Shown here: piece after piece, positions 24,100 through 33,806 of the stretch
Position numbering within the stretch: position 1 is the stretch's first letter
How the letters are laid out: every line of letters starts with the position of its first letter
Assembly (NCBI GenBank): GCA_008501635.1
Contig: QQUJ01000019.1
Span: 62,001-126,000 of the forward strand
From: Pseudomonadota bacterium
GTDB lineage: Bacteria; Pseudomonadota; Gammaproteobacteria; QQUJ01
Reading direction: 5' to 3'
Length of the DNA stretch: 64,000 bases
Position numbers and translations under genes: made by a program
The notes under the pieces: generated by a model
Told to the model about the DNA's origin: nothing
Seen by the model: the letters and a program-made list of their open reading frames with translations, nothing else
The model's database searches: none

Positions 24100-26774
24100 C
24101 CGTCCAGATAGCGATGGATGGCGTCGGTGAGACATTGAAACTGCGCCGGACTGCTGAGCGGCTGGTTTTTGTTATCCGTGATGTAGAAGATGTCCTCGGC
24201 CCGCGCCCCGAAGGTGGCGATTTTGGCGTTTTTCAGGCGCACGCCACACTCGGCGAACGCCTTGCCCACCGATGAGAGCAGCCCCGGCCGATCGGAGGTA
24301 AACAATTCCAACACCGTTCGGTTGTTGGGTTCGTCGAGATTGAAATGGATCTCCGAGGGCATGGTAAAGTGCTTTAGCTGGCGCGGAATGCGACGCCGGA
24401 TGGGTGGGATGGGTTGGTCTGGAGCCGCCAGCATCCGACGCAGCTGGTCGCGAATCTCATCGAGCCGGAAAGGATCCGTCACCGGTGTTCCCGATTCGTC
24501 GAGCACCAGGTAGGTGTCAAGCGTGTAACCATTGTTCGTCGGCATGATGCGCGCATCCGCGATGGTCAATGCCAGTTGATCGAGCATTGAGGTCGTCTGG
24601 GCGAAGACGCGGTCGCTGTCGCGGGTGTAGATGAAGATGACGGTGCCGCCCTGTTTCTCGTGCGGACGAACCAGAACCAGGGGTAACTCCTCGCGCGGGG
24701 TGCGTACTATGGCCTTGGTTTGCCACGCCAATTCGTCGACCGAGCAACGCAGGACATACTCTTCGTGCACGTGCCGCCACAGGCTGTTGATCTCCTCGTT
24801 GCTCAGGCCCTCGCGGCGCAGTTGCGCACGGGCCATGGCGCGAATGCCACGCAGACGGTCGTCGCGATCGATCGGGATCTCCAGGCCGCGGCGCAGCGCC
24901 CGTTTGGTCCGCGTGTAGAGGTCGTGAAGCAACGTGTTCTTCCACGAGTTCCAGATGGTGGGGTTGGTGGCCCGGATATCGGCAACCGTCAACAGAAACA
25001 GGTAATCGAGGTGATCCTGATCGCCCATGGTATGTGCAAATGCCGTTATGACTTCAGGATCGCTGATGTCGCGCCGCTGTGCGGTCAGGGACATGACCAG
25101 GTGATTGGCCACCAACCAGGAGACCAGGCCGGCGTCGTAAGCGCTCAGGTGGTGCTCTTCACAGAACCGAAGTGCTTCGTCGGCGCCGATTTTGCTGTGA
25201 TCCCCACGGCGACCCTTGCCAATATCGTGGAACAATCCTGCGAGATAGAGCAGTTCCATCTTCGGAATGCGCTGGCTGATTTCGCTGCAATGGGGAAATT
25301 CCCCGAAATGCTCGGCGACCGTGAAACGGCGCAGATTGCGTATTACACGCAAGGTGTGTTCGTCGACGGTGTAGACGTGAAACAGGTCATATTGCATCTG
25401 CCCGACGATGTTCTCGAAGGCCGGGATATACGCCGCCAGCACACCGTAGCGGTTCATGCGCCGCAATTCATGGGTGATGCCCTGTGGTTGGCGCAGGATC
25501 TCCATGAACAGGCTCTGTGCCCGCAGATCGCGCCTGAATTCATCGTTGATCAGATGCCGGTGGCTGCGGATGAGCCGAATGGTCGTGGCGCGCACCCCCT
25601 TGAGGTCGGGGCGCTGCTCCATGATCAGAAACACCTCCAGCAGCGCATAGGGGAAGCGCCGGAAGACATCATCGCTGGTAACCTCGATGAAACCGCGCTG
25701 CGCCTGGAAACGGCGGTTGATGGGTTCAGGCTCGCTGGTGTCGTCCGCGTACAGAATGACTTCCTGGAAAAGCTGCAACAGCATTTCGTTGAGGCGTGAC
25801 AGTTCCATGATGGTGCGGTAGTAGCGTTTCATGAACTTTTCGACCGCAAGGCGGTGATCGTCATCCTGGTAGCCGAACTGACGGGCCAAGGCGCGTTGAT
25901 GATCGAAAAGCAGGCGGTCCTCGCGCCGCCCGGTGAGTATGTGCAGGGCGAAGCGGATATCCCACAGGTAGTTCTGGCGGGCGATCAGATCGCGATACTC
26001 GGATTCGGTGAGGAAGTTGCGGGTTACCAGGTCGTGCAACGCGCTGGCGCGAAAATAGCGCTTGGCCACCCAACCGATCATTTGGATATCGCGCAGACCG
26101 CCGGGTCCTTCCTTGATGTTGGGCTCCAGGTTGTAGGCGGTTTCGTGGTATTTGACATAGCGCTCCTGCTGCTCGCGCCACTTGGCCTCGAAGAATTCGC
26201 GGCTTGGCCAGAGGTGATCGGGGCCAACCGCCTCACTGAGCTGATCCATGAGCTCCGTCGTTCCTGCCAGCAACCGCGCTTCCATGAGATTGGTGGCGAC
26301 CGTGATGTCCTTTTGCGATTCGGTCACGCACTCTGTCAGCGAACGCACGCTGTGCCCCACCTCGAGACCGATATCCCAAAGCAGCGTGATGAAGTCTTCA
26401 ATCGGGGAGCGGAACCGGTCGTGATCCTCGCCGCGCAGCAGGATCATGACGTCGATATCGGAGGCCGGGTGCAGCTCGCCCCGTCCATAACCTCCCACGG
26501 CGATCAACGCGATATCAGCGCCACTGTCCGCCAGATGCAGCCCCCAGGCACGTACCAGCAACTGATCTATGAAGACGGCGCGTTGGGGCACCAGTTCGCT
26601 GGCGGGGACACCGGCGAGAAAACGGTCCCGCAGTGCCTTGTCGCCCGCAGCAAGCGCCTTGCGAAACAGCGGTATCGGTTTCTTTGTGGCCGCCAGCGCC
26701 AGATCGAAGCTGGCTTCAGCGAATATCGGATGATCGACCGTGGCGACTGTGGGATCGGGCAGTTGCGCGGTCAT
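24096..26774 (-). CDS. glnD: Bifunctional uridylyltransferase/uridylyl-removing enzyme GlnD
   Basis: Nitrogen sensor that uridylylates PII proteins when glutamine is low and removes UMP when it is high. The 892 residues include the nucleotidyltransferase motif GGYGRGELHPASDID (94-108), the PII-uridylyltransferase linker, the HD domain (FHDIGKGRRGDHS) and two C-terminal ACT domains (about 700-780 and 820-892) that bind glutamine. It lies downstream of map in the same direction, a common arrangement. Its substrate gene glnB is not in the window. Confidence 0.97.
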   Translation of the reverse strand: MTAQLPDPTVATVDHPIFAEASFDLALAATKKPIPLFRKALAAGDKALRDRFLAGVPASELVPQRAVFIDQLLVRAWGLHLADSGADIALIAVGGYGRGELHPASDIDVMILLRGEDHDRFRSPIEDFITLLWDIGLEVGHSVRSLTECVTESQKDITVATNLMEARLLAGTTELMDQLSEAVGPDHLWPSREFFEAKWREQQERYVKYHETAYNLEPNIKEGPGGLRDIQMIGWVAKRYFRASALHDLVTRNFLTESEYRDLIARQNYLWDIRFALHILTGRREDRLLFDHQRALARQFGYQDDDHRLAVEKFMKRYYRTIMELSRLNEMLLQLFQEVILYADDTSEPEPINRRFQAQRGFIEVTSDDVFRRFPYALLEVFLIMEQRPDLKGVRATTIRLIRSHRHLINDEFRRDLRAQSLFMEILRQPQGITHELRRMNRYGVLAAYIPAFENIVGQMQYDLFHVYTVDEHTLRVIRNLRRFTVAEHFGEFPHCSEISQRIPKMELLYLAGLFHDIGKGRRGDHSKIGADEALRFCEEHHLSAYDAGLVSWLVANHLVMSLTAQRRDISDPEVITAFAHTMGDQDHLDYLFLLTVADIRATNPTIWNSWKNTLLHDLYTRTKRALRRGLEIPIDRDDRLRGIRAMARAQLRREGLSNEEINSLWRHVHEEYVLRCSVDELAWQTKAIVRTPREELPLVLVRPHEKQGGTVIFIYTRDSDRVFAQTTSMLDQLALTIADARIMPTNNGYTLDTYLVLDESGTPVTDPFRLDEIRDQLRRMLAAPDQPIPPIRRRIPRQLKHFTMPSEIHFNLDEPNNRTVLELFTSDRPGLLSSVGKAFAECGVRLKNAKIATFGARAEDIFYITDNKNQPLSSPAQFQCLTDAIHRYLDG

Positions 26775-26796
26775 GGCGGGCGTGGAGCGGTAGCGC

Positions 26797-27552
26797 TCAG
26801 TTACTCAGCGTGAGGATTTCGTGGCCGTCATCGGTGACCAGAATCGTATGCTCCCATTGTGCTGAGAGGCTGCGGTCCTTGGTCACCACGGTCCAGCCGT
26901 CGGGCAGTACCTTCACGTGGCGTTTGCCACTGTTGATCATGGGTTCTATTGTGAACGTCATTCCCGGCTCCAGCACCAGTCCGGTTCCCGCCTGTCCGTA
27001 GTGGAGCACTTGCGGCTCCTCGTGAAAGGCGCGACCGATCCCGTGGCCGCAATACTCCCTTACTACCGAGCAGTGCTGCGTCTCGGCGTGGCGCTGGATC
27101 GCCGCCCCGATATCTCCCAGCCGGACGCCCGGTCGCACCATTTCAATGCCCAAATTGAGGCACTCCCGGGCGATACGCACAACGCGCTTTGCCAGAATCG
27201 ATGCCTCTCCAACGATGAACATACGGCTGGTATCGCCATGGAATCCATCCTTGATGACCGTGATATCGACATTGATAATGTCGCCCTTTTTCAGCTCTCG
27301 CGGCCCTGGTATCCCGTGGCATACCTGATGATTCACCGAGGTGCAGATCGATTTCGGAAATCCATGATAGTTAAGGGGTGCCGGAACAACCCGCTGTACG
27401 TCGACCATATAGTCGTGGCAGATCTGGTCCAGCGCCTCGGTGGTTACACCGGGCTCGATATACGGACCAATCATGTCAAGAACCTGAGCGGCGAGCCGCC
27501 CTGCGGCACGCATTTTCCCAATTTCTTCAGGGGTTTTAATGGTAACGCTCAT
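26797..27552 (-). CDS. map: Methionine aminopeptidase type I
   Basis: Removes the initiator methionine from nascent proteins. The 251 residues carry the five metal ligands in VDITVIKDGFHGDTS (two Asp), GHGIG (His), FTIEPM (Glu) and WEHTI (Glu). It diverges from rpsB, the standard gammaproteobacterial arrangement, with the S2 leader region between them. It is followed by glnD after 22 bp. Confidence 0.97.
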   Translation of the reverse strand: MSVTIKTPEEIGKMRAAGRLAAQVLDMIGPYIEPGVTTEALDQICHDYMVDVQRVVPAPLNYHGFPKSICTSVNHQVCHGIPGPRELKKGDIINVDITVIKDGFHGDTSRMFIVGEASILAKRVVRIARECLNLGIEMVRPGVRLGDIGAAIQRHAETQHCSVVREYCGHGIGRAFHEEPQVLHYGQAGTGLVLEPGMTFTIEPMINSGKRHVKVLPDGWTVVTKDRSLSAQWEHTILVTDDGHEILTLSN

Positions 27553-27616
27553 GCGGTTCAGAACGATCGGTGGGCCGGGATCGAGCTATGGTAGCAGTCC
27601 CCGGTATGGCGGGCCA

Positions 27617-27646
27617 TTGGCCGTTTAGGCCGGGGTATGGTATAAA
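27617..27646 (+). promoter_or_regulatory. Probable rpsB promoter
   Basis: TTGGCC (27617-27622) and TATAAA (27641-27646) are spaced by 18 bp. Transcription would start near 27653 and leave a leader of about 140 nt before rpsB. Called by consensus only. Confidence 0.5.
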
Positions 27647-27664
27647 GCGCGCGCTGCGACGATC

Positions 27665-27761
27665 CCCCGCGCGGGGTAGCGGCACTAAACCCACACACAC
27701 GTCGACACATGCGGCGGGGTGCCTGAGCCTCAGGGCTTCAGGTCGGCGCATGGGACGTGTG
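27665..27761 (+). ncRNA. Structured leader of rpsB (possible S2 autoregulatory site)
   Basis: The leader begins with the 12-bp palindrome CCCCGCGCGGGG (27665-27676). A nested stem follows: CACACGTC (27696-27703) pairs with GACGTGTG (27754-27761), inside it CATGCG (27708-27713) pairs with CGCATG (27747-27752), and the tip holds CCTGA/TCAGG (27722-27726 with 27730-27734). In E. coli, S2 represses its own operon through the rpsB leader. The folding shown here is direct; the same function is inferred. Confidence 0.55.
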
Positions 27762-27794
27762 GAGGCCTAACCCCATACAATTTGGAGTATTACC

Positions 27795-28694
27795 ATGGCA
27801 ACTGTGTCTATGCGCCAGATGCTGGAAGCTGGCGTGCATTTCGGTCACCAGACCCGTTACTGGAACCCCAAGATGGCACCTTTCATCTTTGGGGAACGCA
27901 ATAAAATCCATATTCTGAATCTGGAAAAAACACTCCCGCTGTACAAGGAAGCGACTAACTTTATCAGCAAGGTCGTTTCGCAGCGCGGATCGGTGCTTTT
28001 CGTCGGCACCAAACGTGCTGCCCGCGAGATCATGGCCGAGCAGGCCAAGCGTTGCGAGATGCCCTATGTAAATCAACGCTGGCTGGGCGGCATGCTCACC
28101 AATTTCAAGACCATCAAACAGTCGATCAAACGGCTCAAAGACCTTGAAGCCATGGAGCAGAGCGGAGCCATCGAACGCTTCAATAAAAAGGAGCAACTGG
28201 GGCTGCGCCGCGAGATGCAGAAACTTGAAAGCAGTCTGGGAGGCATCAAAGATATGCCGAGCCTGCCCGATGTGCTCTTCATCGTCGACGTGGGTCACGA
28301 AGACATTGCTGTCAAAGAGGCTGCGAAACTGGGTATTCCGGTAGTGGGCGTGGTCGATTCCAACAATCCTCCCGACGGCGTCGACTACATTATCCCTGGC
28401 AATGACGATTCGATGCGTGCCATTGAACTGTATGTGAAGGGGATCGCTGATTCGGTGATCGAAGGTCGTTTGAGCATGACCCAAGTGGGCGGAGCCGCGG
28501 ACGAATTCATCGAACTCGACGAAGAGGGCAATATCGCAGGCCACGCGGACACCAAACCCCGCAAATCGGCCGAAACCGCGGAACCCAAAAAGCCCGTCAC
28601 CAAGAAAAAGGCGGTGATTAAGAAAAAGGCCGCCCCCGCCAAGAAGGCGGAGGAAAGCACCGAAGAACCTGCCCAATCGGCTGACGAGTCGTAA
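27795..28694 (+). CDS. rpsB: 30S ribosomal protein S2
   Basis: Ribosomal protein of the small subunit, also required for S1 binding. The core begins [24 protein letters not shown] and runs to about residue 240. The protein is 299 residues, some 55 longer than E. coli S2: the C-terminal tail from about residue 243 is rich in Lys, Ala, Glu and Pro ([20 protein letters not shown]) and probably disordered. GGAG precedes the ATG. It is transcribed with tsf, separated by a terminator-like hairpin. Confidence 0.97.
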   Translation: MATVSMRQMLEAGVHFGHQTRYWNPKMAPFIFGERNKIHILNLEKTLPLYKEATNFISKVVSQRGSVLFVGTKRAAREIMAEQAKRCEMPYVNQRWLGGMLTNFKTIKQSIKRLKDLEAMEQSGAIERFNKKEQLGLRREMQKLESSLGGIKDMPSLPDVLFIVDVGHEDIAVKEAAKLGIPVVGVVDSNNPPDGVDYIIPGNDDSMRAIELYVKGIADSVIEGRLSMTQVGGAADEFIELDEEGNIAGHADTKPRKSAETAEPKKPVTKKKAVIKKKAAPAKKAEESTEEPAQSADES

Positions 28695-28707
28695 GTCAAG
28701 TCTATGG

Positions 28708-28758
28708 ACGGCGGGAGCACACTGCCTGATAAGGTGCGGGTGCCCCGCCGTTGTTTTT
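28708..28758 (+). terminator. Terminator/attenuator between rpsB and tsf
   Basis: ACGGCGGG (28708-28715) pairs with CCCGCCGT (28744-28751), and GCAC (28717-28720) with GTGC (28740-28743), leaving a single bulged base. TTGTTTTT follows. This is a strong intrinsic terminator inside an operon, so it probably gives partial readthrough and lowers tsf relative to rpsB. Confidence 0.85.
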
Positions 28759-28799
28759 CCAGGAGTGACTAATGTATTTCCCGTACGAGGATAAAACCG

Positions 28800-29678
28800 A
28801 TGCAGATTACCGCAGCGCTAGTTAAAGAGCTTCGCGAGCGCACAGGCGCTGGCATGATGGAGTGCAAGAAAGCCCTGGTCGAGTGCCAAGGCGACATCGA
28901 GGCCGCCGTTGAACTGATGCGTAAAAGCGGTGCTGCCAAAGCTGACAAGAAAGCAGGTCGTGTGGCGGCTGATGGCGCGATTGTGGTCGCCGCCGATACC
29001 GGTGTGGCAGCGATCGTCGAGGTCAACAGCGAAACGGATTTTGTCGCTAAAGATTCCGGTTTCAAATCCTTCGCAGACGCCGTGGCCGCGATCATACTTG
29101 CCTCACGCCCTGCGGATGTTGAAGCGCTGAAGGATGCGACATTAGCGGACGGTTCCACCGTCGAGGCAGCGCGCCAGGCGCTTGTGGCCAAGATCGGCGA
29201 AAACATCAATGTACGCCGTTTTGTCGTTGTCGAGGCTGCCGGCGCTACGGTCGCTCACTATCTGCATGGCGGCCGCATTGGCGTCGTTGTCACCATGAAG
29301 GGCGGCAGCGAAGATTTGGCGCGCGATGTGGCCATGCATATCGCCGCGAGTCGGCCCGTGTGCATCGCAGAGGAACAGGTGCCTGCAGACCTATTGGCGA
29401 AGGAGCGTGAAATTTTTGCTGCCCAGGCTGAACAAAGCGGTAAGCCGGCGGAAATCATTGACAAGATGGTCGATGGCCGGATCAAGAAGTATCTCAAAGA
29501 GGTCACGCTGTTGGGTCAACCGTTCGTGAAAAATCCCGATGAAACAGTCGCACAGCTGTTGCAAAAAGCAGGCGCGGAAGTGCTGCAATTCGTGCGGCTC
29601 GAGGTCGGTGAGGGTATCGAAAAGAAACAGGACAATTTTGCTGAAGAGGTAATGGCGCAGGTTAAGGGCAGCAACTGA
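28800..29678 (+). CDS. tsf: Translation elongation factor Ts
   Basis: Nucleotide exchange factor for EF-Tu. The 292 residues start [26 protein letters not shown], the family's N-terminal UBA-like module, followed by the conserved [13 protein letters not shown] site lies 10 bases before the ATG. It is downstream of the rpsB-tsf terminator and 26 bp before pyrH. Confidence 0.98.
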   Translation: MQITAALVKELRERTGAGMMECKKALVECQGDIEAAVELMRKSGAAKADKKAGRVAADGAIVVAADTGVAAIVEVNSETDFVAKDSGFKSFADAVAAIILASRPADVEALKDATLADGSTVEAARQALVAKIGENINVRRFVVVEAAGATVAHYLHGGRIGVVVTMKGGSEDLARDVAMHIAASRPVCIAEEQVPADLLAKEREIFAAQAEQSGKPAEIIDKMVDGRIKKYLKEVTLLGQPFVKNPDETVAQLLQKAGAEVLQFVRLEVGEGIEKKQDNFAEEVMAQVKGSN

Positions 29679-29704
29679 CAGGCATCGATGACCGAGGAGA
29701 GAGG

Positions 29705-30442
29705 ATGGCCAGCGAGGACTATCGATATCGGCGTGTACTGCTGAAGCTGAGCGGTGAAGCACTCTTGGGGTCGGGTAGTTTCGGCATCGATCCGTCGATA
29801 CTCAATCGATTAGCCGAGGAGATTACGGAAGCCGTCAAGGCGGGCGTTCAAATAGGCCTGGTGATAGGCGGCGGTAATCTTTTTCGGGGAGCTGGTCTGG
29901 CGCAGGCGGGGCTTGATCGCGTGACAGGCGATCATATGGGAATGCTCGCTACGGTAATGAACGCCTTGGCCATGCAGGCAGCTTTGGTTCAGGTGAACGT
30001 CGACGCTCGGGTGATGTCTGCACTGCGAATGGATCAGGTGTGTGAGGATTTTTCGCGCCGCCGCGCCGTTCGGCATTTGGAGAAGGGAAGGGTGGTGATT
30101 TTTGCCGCGGGTACTGGTAATCCCTTTTTTACAACGGATTCCGCTGCCAGTTTGCGCGCTATCGAAATTGGTGCCGAGTTGATGCTCAAAGCTACGAAAG
30201 TTGACGGTGTCTACTCAAAAGACCCTGTCAAGCATCCGGATGCCGAACACTACCGAACCCTTTGTTACGACGAGGTTTTATCGAGGAAGCTCATGGTCAT
30301 GGATGCAGCCGCGGTGGTACTATGCCGCGATCATCAACTGCCATTGCGGGTATTCAATATGAACCAGCCTGGAGCATTAAAACGTATTCTGCAAGGCGAG
30401 CCGCTTGGCACTCTGGTACATGGGGAGACCGCAGATGATTGA
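29705..30442 (+). CDS. pyrH: UMP kinase
   Basis: Phosphorylates UMP to UDP at the entry to all pyrimidine nucleotide synthesis. The 245 residues belong to the amino-acid-kinase fold, with [19 protein letters not shown], the acidic [14 protein letters not shown] and [12 protein letters not shown]. It has a strong ribosome binding site (GAGGAGAGAGG) and overlaps frr by 8 bp, so the two are coupled. Confidence 0.97.
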   Translation: MASEDYRYRRVLLKLSGEALLGSGSFGIDPSILNRLAEEITEAVKAGVQIGLVIGGGNLFRGAGLAQAGLDRVTGDHMGMLATVMNALAMQAALVQVNVDARVMSALRMDQVCEDFSRRRAVRHLEKGRVVIFAAGTGNPFFTTDSAASLRAIEIGAELMLKATKVDGVYSKDPVKHPDAEHYRTLCYDEVLSRKLMVMDAAAVVLCRDHQLPLRVFNMNQPGALKRILQGEPLGTLVHGETADD

Positions 30443-30992
30443 GGATATCAAGAAAGATGCAGATACTCGCATGCACAAGAGTATCGACTCATTGCGGCAG
30501 GAGCTGTCCAAACTACGCACCGGCCGAGCGCACACCAGTTTGCTCGATCACATCACTGTTTCTTACTACGGTACCGACATGCCACTCAATCAGGTGGCTA
30601 ACGTCGGTGTGGAAGACTCGCGGACGCTCGTGATAAATCCGTGGGAAAAGAGCATGGTACAGCCGATCGAGAAGGCCATCATGACTTCTGATCTGGGTTT
30701 GAATCCAACCACGGCAGGCACGGTGATTCGCGTCCCGCTTCCGCCGCTCACCGAAGAACGTCGTAAGGACATGGTGCGTATAGTGCGCCAAGAAGCAGAA
30801 GGTGCGAAAGTGGCAATACGCAATATTCGACGTGATGCGAATCATCATATAAAGGAGCTTCTAAAAGAGAAGGAAATCTCTGAAGACGAGGATCGGCGTG
30901 CTGAGGAAGGTATCCAAAAACTTACCGATAAGTATGTTGCAAAGGTAGATGAGCTTCTTGCTGTAAAAGAAGAGGAATTGATGGCGATCTAG
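30435..30992 (+). CDS. frr: Ribosome recycling factor
   Basis: Splits post-termination ribosomes together with EF-G. The 185 residues begin [20 protein letters not shown] and include [12 protein letters not shown] and the C-terminal three-helix bundle. The ATG at 30435 overlaps the pyrH stop and has GGGGAGA upstream. An earlier in-frame start would add ten residues unlike the family. Confidence 0.97.
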   Translation: MIEDIKKDADTRMHKSIDSLRQELSKLRTGRAHTSLLDHITVSYYGTDMPLNQVANVGVEDSRTLVINPWEKSMVQPIEKAIMTSDLGLNPTTAGTVIRVPLPPLTEERRKDMVRIVRQEAEGAKVAIRNIRRDANHHIKELLKEKEISEDEDRRAEEGIQKLTDKYVAKVDELLAVKEEELMAI

Positions 30993-31054
30993 ATGCGAGC
31001 GATTCAACCTCACGTAATTTGCACTGATCGGAACAACATCATTAGCTAAAGCTC

Positions 31055-31801
31055 ATGTCTCAAAAGGAAGACTCCAAGCTGCCCCGCCATGTCGCCATTG
31101 TCATGGACGGAAACGGTCGTTGGGCAAAGCAGCGCGGGCTTCCACGTCACGCTGGACACCGCGCGGGTGTCAAATCGGTCCGTTCCACCGTTGAAGCTTG
31201 TGCACGACTAGGAATTGGTTTCCTGACACTGTTCGCTTTTAGCAGTGAGAACTGGCGGCGTCCGCAGACCGAGGTAGGAATGTTGATGCAGCTGTTTCTC
31301 ACTTCGCTTCGCACCGAAGTCAAGCAATTGCACAAGAACAGTATCCGATTACAGTTCATCGGCGATCGATCCGCTTTTAGTGAGCAACTGCAGCAAAAGA
31401 TCAACGAGGCGGAGCGTCTGACAGCTTTGAACACCGGACTCACGCTGATCATAGCCGCCAACTACGGTGGACGCTGGGACATCACTCAAGGCGCGAAACG
31501 TATCGCAAAACAGGTGACGGAAGGTGAGTTGACCATCGACGATATCACCCCTGAGAGATTACATGGTGAGTTATCGTTGGGTAATGCGCCTGATCCGGAT
31601 CTCTTCATCCGGACGGGTGGCGAGCAACGGGTAAGCAATTTTTTGCTTTGGCACATGGCCTACAGCGAGTTTTATTTCAGCGATGTTTTATGGCCCGATT
31701 TTGATCGAGCCACCTTCGATACCGCACTGGAATGTTACGCGAGCCGGCAAAGGCGATTTGGGCAGACTGGCGAACAAGTGGAGACGTGCCGCGGTGCTTA
31801 A
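31055..31801 (+). CDS. uppS: Undecaprenyl diphosphate synthase
   Basis: Cis-prenyltransferase that elongates farnesyl diphosphate with isopentenyl units to the C55 carrier of cell-wall and O-antigen synthesis. The 248 residues have the catalytic Asp18 in VMDGNGRWA, FSSENWRRP, and RTGGEQRVSNFLLW. The cdsA start lies inside its last codons, so the two are translationally coupled. Confidence 0.97.
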   Translation: MSQKEDSKLPRHVAIVMDGNGRWAKQRGLPRHAGHRAGVKSVRSTVEACARLGIGFLTLFAFSSENWRRPQTEVGMLMQLFLTSLRTEVKQLHKNSIRLQFIGDRSAFSEQLQQKINEAERLTALNTGLTLIIAANYGGRWDITQGAKRIAKQVTEGELTIDDITPERLHGELSLGNAPDPDLFIRTGGEQRVSNFLLWHMAYSEFYFSDVLWPDFDRATFDTALECYASRQRRFGQTGEQVETCRGA

Positions 31802-32621
31802 GCAGCGCATTATCACCGCGCTGATTCTCATCCCGATCACTATCTGGGCCATCTTTGGCCTGCCAAACATCTACCTGGCATGGGTGCTGGGAGTATTGGT
31901 GATGATGGGTGCCTGGGAGTGGACCAGGATGATCCCGTTGCGCAAAACCGCAATGCGATTGATTTATCTGGCCTTGATTGGTACCGCCCTTGTCGCAACC
32001 GGGATGTACATCTTTCGGACGGGCGCCCCGGCATGGATTCTCATTGTCGCACTGGTGTGGTGGCTCATCGCGCTGATCTGGGTGATTACCTACCGTTTAC
32101 CGACCGAGGTAATCGATCGTTTTCGCGCCATTAAGTTTGTCGCTGGTTTTCTGACTTTGGTACCTGCATGGTCAGCATTGGTTGCAATTCATGCGGACTC
32201 GGCGCGAGGACCTTGGATGCTGCTGTTTGTGATGGTTTTGATGTGGGTAGCGGATAGTGGTGCCTACTTTGCGGGACGTAAATGGGGGCGGCACAAACTC
32301 GCGCCACGCGTCAGTCCAGGAAAAACCTGGGAGGGCGTTGCAGGCGCACTGGTGGCGTCCACCTTGTATAGTTCTGCAGGTGGTTGGCTGTTTGGTTTTC
32401 ATGATTATCGGTTGGGAGCGTTTGTTTTGCTTTGTACCGTCGCCGTCGCCTTTTCCATCCTTGGTGATTTGTGGGAAAGCCTGCTCAAACGAGACCAGGG
32501 ATTGAAAGACAGCGGTACGTTGTTACCTGGCCATGGGGGCGTGCTTGATCGTATAGATAGTCTTACTTCCGGGGCACCGCTCTTTCTATTGGGATTACTC
32601 CTGTTGGAAGGGTGGCAATGA
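31794..32621 (+). CDS. cdsA: Phosphatidate cytidylyltransferase
   Basis: Inner-membrane enzyme making CDP-diacylglycerol from CTP and phosphatidic acid. The 275 residues hold about eight hydrophobic helices and the full CDS signature [19 protein letters not shown](GG)..DR near the C terminus. The GTG at 31794 is chosen since it gives the usual start just before the first helix and has GGAGA upstream. It overlaps uppS by 8 bp and dxr by 4 bp. Confidence 0.95.
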   Translation: MLKQRIITALILIPITIWAIFGLPNIYLAWVLGVLVMMGAWEWTRMIPLRKTAMRLIYLALIGTALVATGMYIFRTGAPAWILIVALVWWLIALIWVITYRLPTEVIDRFRAIKFVAGFLTLVPAWSALVAIHADSARGPWMLLFVMVLMWVADSGAYFAGRKWGRHKLAPRVSPGKTWEGVAGALVASTLYSSAGGWLFGFHDYRLGAFVLLCTVAVAFSILGDLWESLLKRDQGLKDSGTLLPGHGGVLDRIDSLTSGAPLFLLGLLLLEGWQ

Positions 32622-33799
32622 TCGGGGTAACGGTGCTGGGCGCAACGGGATCCATCGGGCGGAGCACGCTCGATGTCATGGCGCGCCATTCAGATCGTTT
32701 TTCAGTGTTCGCGCTGACGGCAAATACGTCGTGGCATAAGCTGCTTGAGTTATGCCGGATTCACAAACCAAGATACGCTGTGATCGCGGATAGCCGTTAC
32801 GGGAAAGAGTTTGAAGAGGGGTTGAAGGTGGCCGCGCTACCCACCCAGGCGTTGTGTGGCGCTGATGCCCTGATGGAAGTCGCCAGTGCTCCCGCTGCGG
32901 ATTACGTGATGGCGGCTATCGTCGGCTCGGTTGGGTTGCCACCCACCTTGGCCGCCGCACGCGCTGGAAAGAGGGTGATGTTGGCCAACAAAGAATCTCT
33001 GGTCATGGCCGGATCGCTGTTCATGGAAGCGGTAGAACAGGGGGGGAGTGTATTACTGCCGATCGACAGTGAGCACAATGCGTTGTTTCAGTGTTTACCG
33101 GCTACTTACAAAGCCGGCGATCGGCCGGCTGGTGTGACAAAGTTAGTACTGACCGCTTCTGGCGGACCGTTTCAACAAACCTCGTTAGAGACACTGGACA
33201 AGGTCACCCCAGCTCAGGCCATTGCGCACCCTAACTGGGAAATGGGGCGGAAAATCTCTGTCGATTCGGCAACCATGATGAACAAAGGATTGGAGGTCAT
33301 CGAGGCGAGCTGGTTGTTTTCAATGGCCTGGCAACAGATCGAGGTGGTTATTCACCCGCAGAGTGTCATTCACTCAATGGTGCACTATGAAGACGGCTCC
33401 GTTCTGGCTCAGCTTGGCAATCCCGATATGCGCACTCCTATCGCACATGCGCTGGGTTGGCCGGAGCGGATTGCGTCAGGAGTGAGCACGCTCGATTTAC
33501 TGCAAATTGGAAAATTCACATTTGAAAAACCGGATCCACGCCGATTTCCATGTCTGGTGTATGCCTACGAAGCATTAGCCGCCGGTGGCCCCTACCCTGC
33601 GTTACTCAACGCGGCCAATGAAATCGCCGTGGAGGCTTTTTTACAGGGGCAGTTGCCGTTTACCGATATTCCCAAGGTTGTTGCAAGTGTGCTGGCAGCG
33701 AAAGTAGATGCTGATATTCGCTCATTGGACGGTATCTTAGAAACGGATCGACGCGGCAGGGAACTCGCTCGTCGGTGTCTTGTCCAGTTGTTGGGATAG
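32618..33799 (+). CDS. dxr: 1-deoxy-D-xylulose 5-phosphate reductoisomerase
   Basis: First committed enzyme of the MEP isoprenoid pathway, converting DXP to MEP with NADPH. The 393 residues have the NADPH-binding [22 protein letters not shown] and the metal-binding [10 protein letters not shown]. The ATG overlaps the cdsA stop as ATGA and has GGAAGG upstream. IspD and IspF of the same pathway are encoded at 53.1-54.3 kb. Confidence 0.97.
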   Translation: MIGVTVLGATGSIGRSTLDVMARHSDRFSVFALTANTSWHKLLELCRIHKPRYAVIADSRYGKEFEEGLKVAALPTQALCGADALMEVASAPAADYVMAAIVGSVGLPPTLAAARAGKRVMLANKESLVMAGSLFMEAVEQGGSVLLPIDSEHNALFQCLPATYKAGDRPAGVTKLVLTASGGPFQQTSLETLDKVTPAQAIAHPNWEMGRKISVDSATMMNKGLEVIEASWLFSMAWQQIEVVIHPQSVIHSMVHYEDGSVLAQLGNPDMRTPIAHALGWPERIASGVSTLDLLQIGKFTFEKPDPRRFPCLVYAYEALAAGGPYPALLNAANEIAVEAFLQGQLPFTDIPKVVASVLAAKVDADIRSLDGILETDRRGRELARRCLVQLLG

Positions 33800-33806
33800 T
33801 GTAGAG

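Noticed and set aside
23334-24275. 313-codon frame overlapping the EamA gene and glnD end
   Set aside because: Another frame of the EamA gene, low-complexity Gly/Arg-rich, with no membrane helices.
24720-26813. Two open frames of more than 300 codons antisense to glnD
   Set aside because: GlnD is certain from its motifs over the full length; the antisense translations show no domain and no usable start signal.
28772-28799. ATG at 28772 as an alternative tsf start or small peptide
   Set aside because: The downstream ATG at 28800 has its own ribosome binding site and matches the strict EF-Ts N terminus.
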